Assembly (NCBI GenBank): GCA_964536215.1
Contig: CAZHWT010000001.1
Coordinates: 31,143-95,142 of the forward strand
Reading direction: 5' to 3'
From: CAZHWT01 sp964536215
Lineage (GTDB): Bacteria > Patescibacteriota > CAZHWT01
DNA: 64,000 nt
In this document: positions 62,672 through 64,000 of the stretch, one piece after another
Numbering within the stretch: position 1 is the first letter of the stretch
Layout: each line of letters opens with the position of its first letter
The notes under the pieces: model-generated
Told to the model about the DNA's origin: nothing
The model's input: only the letters and a program-made list of their open reading frames with translations
Database searches by the model: none
Program-made: the position numbers and the translations under genes

Positions 62672-63379
62672 ATGATAACTGAAGTGAATACAGGCATTTT
62701 GCCACGACACGTGGCTATTATTCCTGACGGTAACCGTAGATGGGCCAAGGAACATTCGTTGCCGACTATTAAGGGGCACCAGAAGGGCAATGAGCGGATT
62801 ATGGAGTTGTCGCGGGTGGCTCAGGAAATGGGTATTGAGACAGTGACGGTGTGGGGCTTTTCAACTGAGAATTGGGAGCGGGACGAGTCGGAAAAAGACT
62901 ATTTGTTTAAATTGTTTATGCGAATGCTGCGACGAGTAGCCAGAGAAGCTAGGCAGCGAAATATTCGGGTACACCATTTGGGGCGTCAGGACAGACTGCC
63001 ATCGATGATTATTAACTATCTTAAAAAGTTGGAGGCGGAAACTGAGAAGAATAAAGCCTATCAGCTCAACATTGCTTTGGATTATGGTGGACGGGACGAG
63101 ATTTTGCGGGCAGTGCGGAAGATGATTGATGATGGCGTAACCAGTGATCAGGTTGATGAGAAGTTATTTAGTCACTACTTGGATCCCAGTGATTCTCTGC
63201 CCGATCCCGATTTTATTATCCGCACCTCTGGCGAGCAACGATTGAGCGGTTTGATGCCGTGGCAGGGCACCTACGCCGAGTATTACTTCTCCCCTCTTCA
63301 CCTACCGGATTTTGATGAAGCGGCCTTTAGAGAGGCTATTGCTGAGTATGGGCGACGACAGCGGAGATTTGGCAAGTAA
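62672..63379 (+). CDS. uppS: Undecaprenyl diphosphate synthase
   Basis: 235 residues. The catalytic Asp19 is in AIIPDGNRRWAK, then VWGFSTENWER and DYGGRDE, and the late RTSGEQRLS. It makes the lipid carrier for peptidoglycan, in line with the penicillin-binding protein in this window. The promoter has an extended -10, TGCTATAAT (62627-62635), and TGGAG lies seven bases before the ATG. Confidence 0.96.
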   Translation: MITEVNTGILPRHVAIIPDGNRRWAKEHSLPTIKGHQKGNERIMELSRVAQEMGIETVTVWGFSTENWERDESEKDYLFKLFMRMLRRVAREARQRNIRVHHLGRQDRLPSMIINYLKKLEAETEKNKAYQLNIALDYGGRDEILRAVRKMIDDGVTSDQVDEKLFSHYLDPSDSLPDPDFIIRTSGEQRLSGLMPWQGTYAEYYFSPLHLPDFDEAAFREAIAEYGRRQRRFGK

Positions 63380-63486
63380 TGGCAGCTAGCTACCATTACG
63401 GAGTTACGGATTATGAGTTATGAGTTATTGATACTGCACTAAACGATCGTAACTCGTAACTCGTAATTCTTTACTCTCTGATCCTC

Positions 63487-63515
63487 TTGAACTCCATCCA
63501 ATAGCGTGCTATAAT
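63487..63515 (+). promoter_or_regulatory. Promoter of rpmE and a leader hairpin
   Basis: TTGAAC (63487-63492), 17-bp spacer, extended -10 TGC-TATAAT (63510-63515). A hairpin CCGGT-GCGT-ACCGG (63516-63529) follows at the predicted start of the RNA. The ATG is 43 bp further. Confidence 0.6.
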
Positions 63516-63558
63516 CCGGTGCGTACCGGTGGGGATTTGAAATATTACTGAGGAAACT

Positions 63559-63912
63559 ATGAAAGCTGATATTCACCCAAATTACCAACAAACTACCGTC
63601 ACCTGCGTGGGGTGCGGGACAACTTTTACAACTGGCTCAACTGCCAAGGATATTCGGGTGGATATTTGCAGCAATTGTCACCCCTTTTACACTGGGCAGA
63701 AGAAGTTGATTGACACCGAAGGTCGGGTTGAGAAATTTGAGAAGCGCTTGGCTAATAAGAAGCAGGCGCGGAAGCCACAACCAGTAGCTGCTACACCGCA
63801 GCGTCCAGCGCCCAGCGCTCAGCGCTCAGGCGCCACAGACGCCACTCAAGCTGATACTAATCGGCCTAAATCACTACGGGAAATGCTGCAAGAAGCAGCC
63901 AATGCCCGCTAA
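63559..63912 (+). CDS. rpmE: 50S ribosomal protein L31 with a long C-terminal extension
   Basis: 117 residues; L31 is usually about 70. The L31 part (1-63) keeps the zinc Cys pattern CVGCG and CSNCHPFYTG. The tail (about 64-117) is basic and Pro/Ala-rich and contains a segment encoded by a 7-bp array (63799-63830). GAGG precedes the start. The stop lies six bases before the next gene's start. Confidence 0.94.
   Translation: MKADIHPNYQQTTVTCVGCGTTFTTGSTAKDIRVDICSNCHPFYTGQKKLIDTEGRVEKFEKRLANKKQARKPQPVAATPQRPAPSAQRSGATDATQADTNRPKSLREMLQEAANAR
63799..63830. repeat. 7-bp array inside rpmE
   Basis: Four units of CAGCGCT type (CAGCGTC, CAGCGCC, CAGCGCT twice) and a partial fifth, in frame in the tail of L31. 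Confidence 0.85.
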
Positions 63913-63918
63913 TACTTC

Positions 63919-64000
63919 ATGTCTACTATCGACCGACCAGCTGTGCTGCAGTCTGGCCGCGAGTTATTAGCCGCGGCAACTGCACGTCTCAAAGAAGTAG
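63919..64000 (+). CDS. prmC: Start of a gene after rpmE, probable release-factor methyltransferase PrmC
   Basis: 27 codons are visible before the window ends. The helix ELLAAATARLKEV resembles the start of PrmC/HemK proteins, and prmC near rpmE is common in bacteria. It is co-directional with rpmE, with six bases between them. The identity is tentative. Confidence 0.45.
   Translation, partial: MSTIDRPAVLQSGRELLAAATARLKEV

Noticed and set aside
1..64000. UGA recoding as in some CPR groups
   Set aside because: Many genes end in TGA exactly at ATGA overlaps (pilN, pilD, tgt, rnhB, kef), and reading through would run into other genes.

Overview
The window looks like part of a bacterial chromosome from the Candidate Phyla Radiation (Patescibacteria). 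That placement is inferred from gene content: a complete type IV pilus locus with several prepilins, a membrane-anchored Clp-type ATPase, a very large TraG/VirD4-like ATPase, tightly overlapping short genes, and a thin set of biosynthetic genes. No rRNA is present, so I cannot name the class. UGA acts as a normal stop: many genes end in TGA inside ATGA overlaps, so this is not a UGA-recoding lineage. No phage, CRISPR or defence island is visible. Mobile DNA is limited to one REP-type transposase unit and dispersed small repeats.

Layout. 1-13.7 kb is the pilus locus, almost all on the minus strand: pilB, pilT, pilC, the major pilin (with its own promoter, leader hairpin and terminator), then pilD, three minor prepilins, a PilX-like protein, a large secreted adhesin-like protein, and pilM-pilN-(pilO). 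13.8-21.6 kb is on the plus strand: a DNA polymerase III delta'-like gene, gyrB, gyrA, a C39-like cysteine peptidase and a stand-alone LigD-type polymerase domain. 22-31 kb holds a degenerate membrane Clp ATPase, rnhB, a class A penicillin-binding protein, an AlkA-like glycosylase, a broken endonuclease/phosphatase gene and a Xer recombinase. 31.1-32.5 kb has no recognisable gene. 32.5-44.5 kb carries a membrane protein, yebC, a TPR protein, the TraG-like ATPase with a partner, then kef-tgt-LytR_C and an RluA-family gene.

44.5-48.6 kb is the most interesting segment. It holds, on one strand, a SpeD-like (S-adenosylmethionine decarboxylase family) protein, a GNAT protein laid out like acyl-homoserine-lactone or N-acyl-amino-acid synthases, a multi-TM/GAF histidine kinase and a single-domain response regulator. 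I read this as a candidate small-molecule signal synthesis and sensing module. 48.8-64 kb carries a DksA-like protein, an M16 peptidase, a zinc-ribbon protein, efp, tRNA-Leu, a YjjX-like NTPase, a transposase flanked by 40-bp inverted repeats, dnaB, a metallo-hydrolase, a DMT transporter, uppS, rpmE and the start of a probable prmC.

Three genome-style features run through the window. (1) Many spacers are filled with degenerate tandem repeats of period 7 (sometimes 8) with different unit words, and the same kind of array lies in frame inside tgt, pilD and rpmE. (2) Several spacers hold alternating purine-pyrimidine palindromes of up to 36 bp. (3) Many genes have a TATACT/TATAAT-type -10 box only 5-7 nt before the start codon, which implies leaderless mRNAs. 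Pilus genes, by contrast, often have TTGACA-17/18-TATAGT promoters with a leader.
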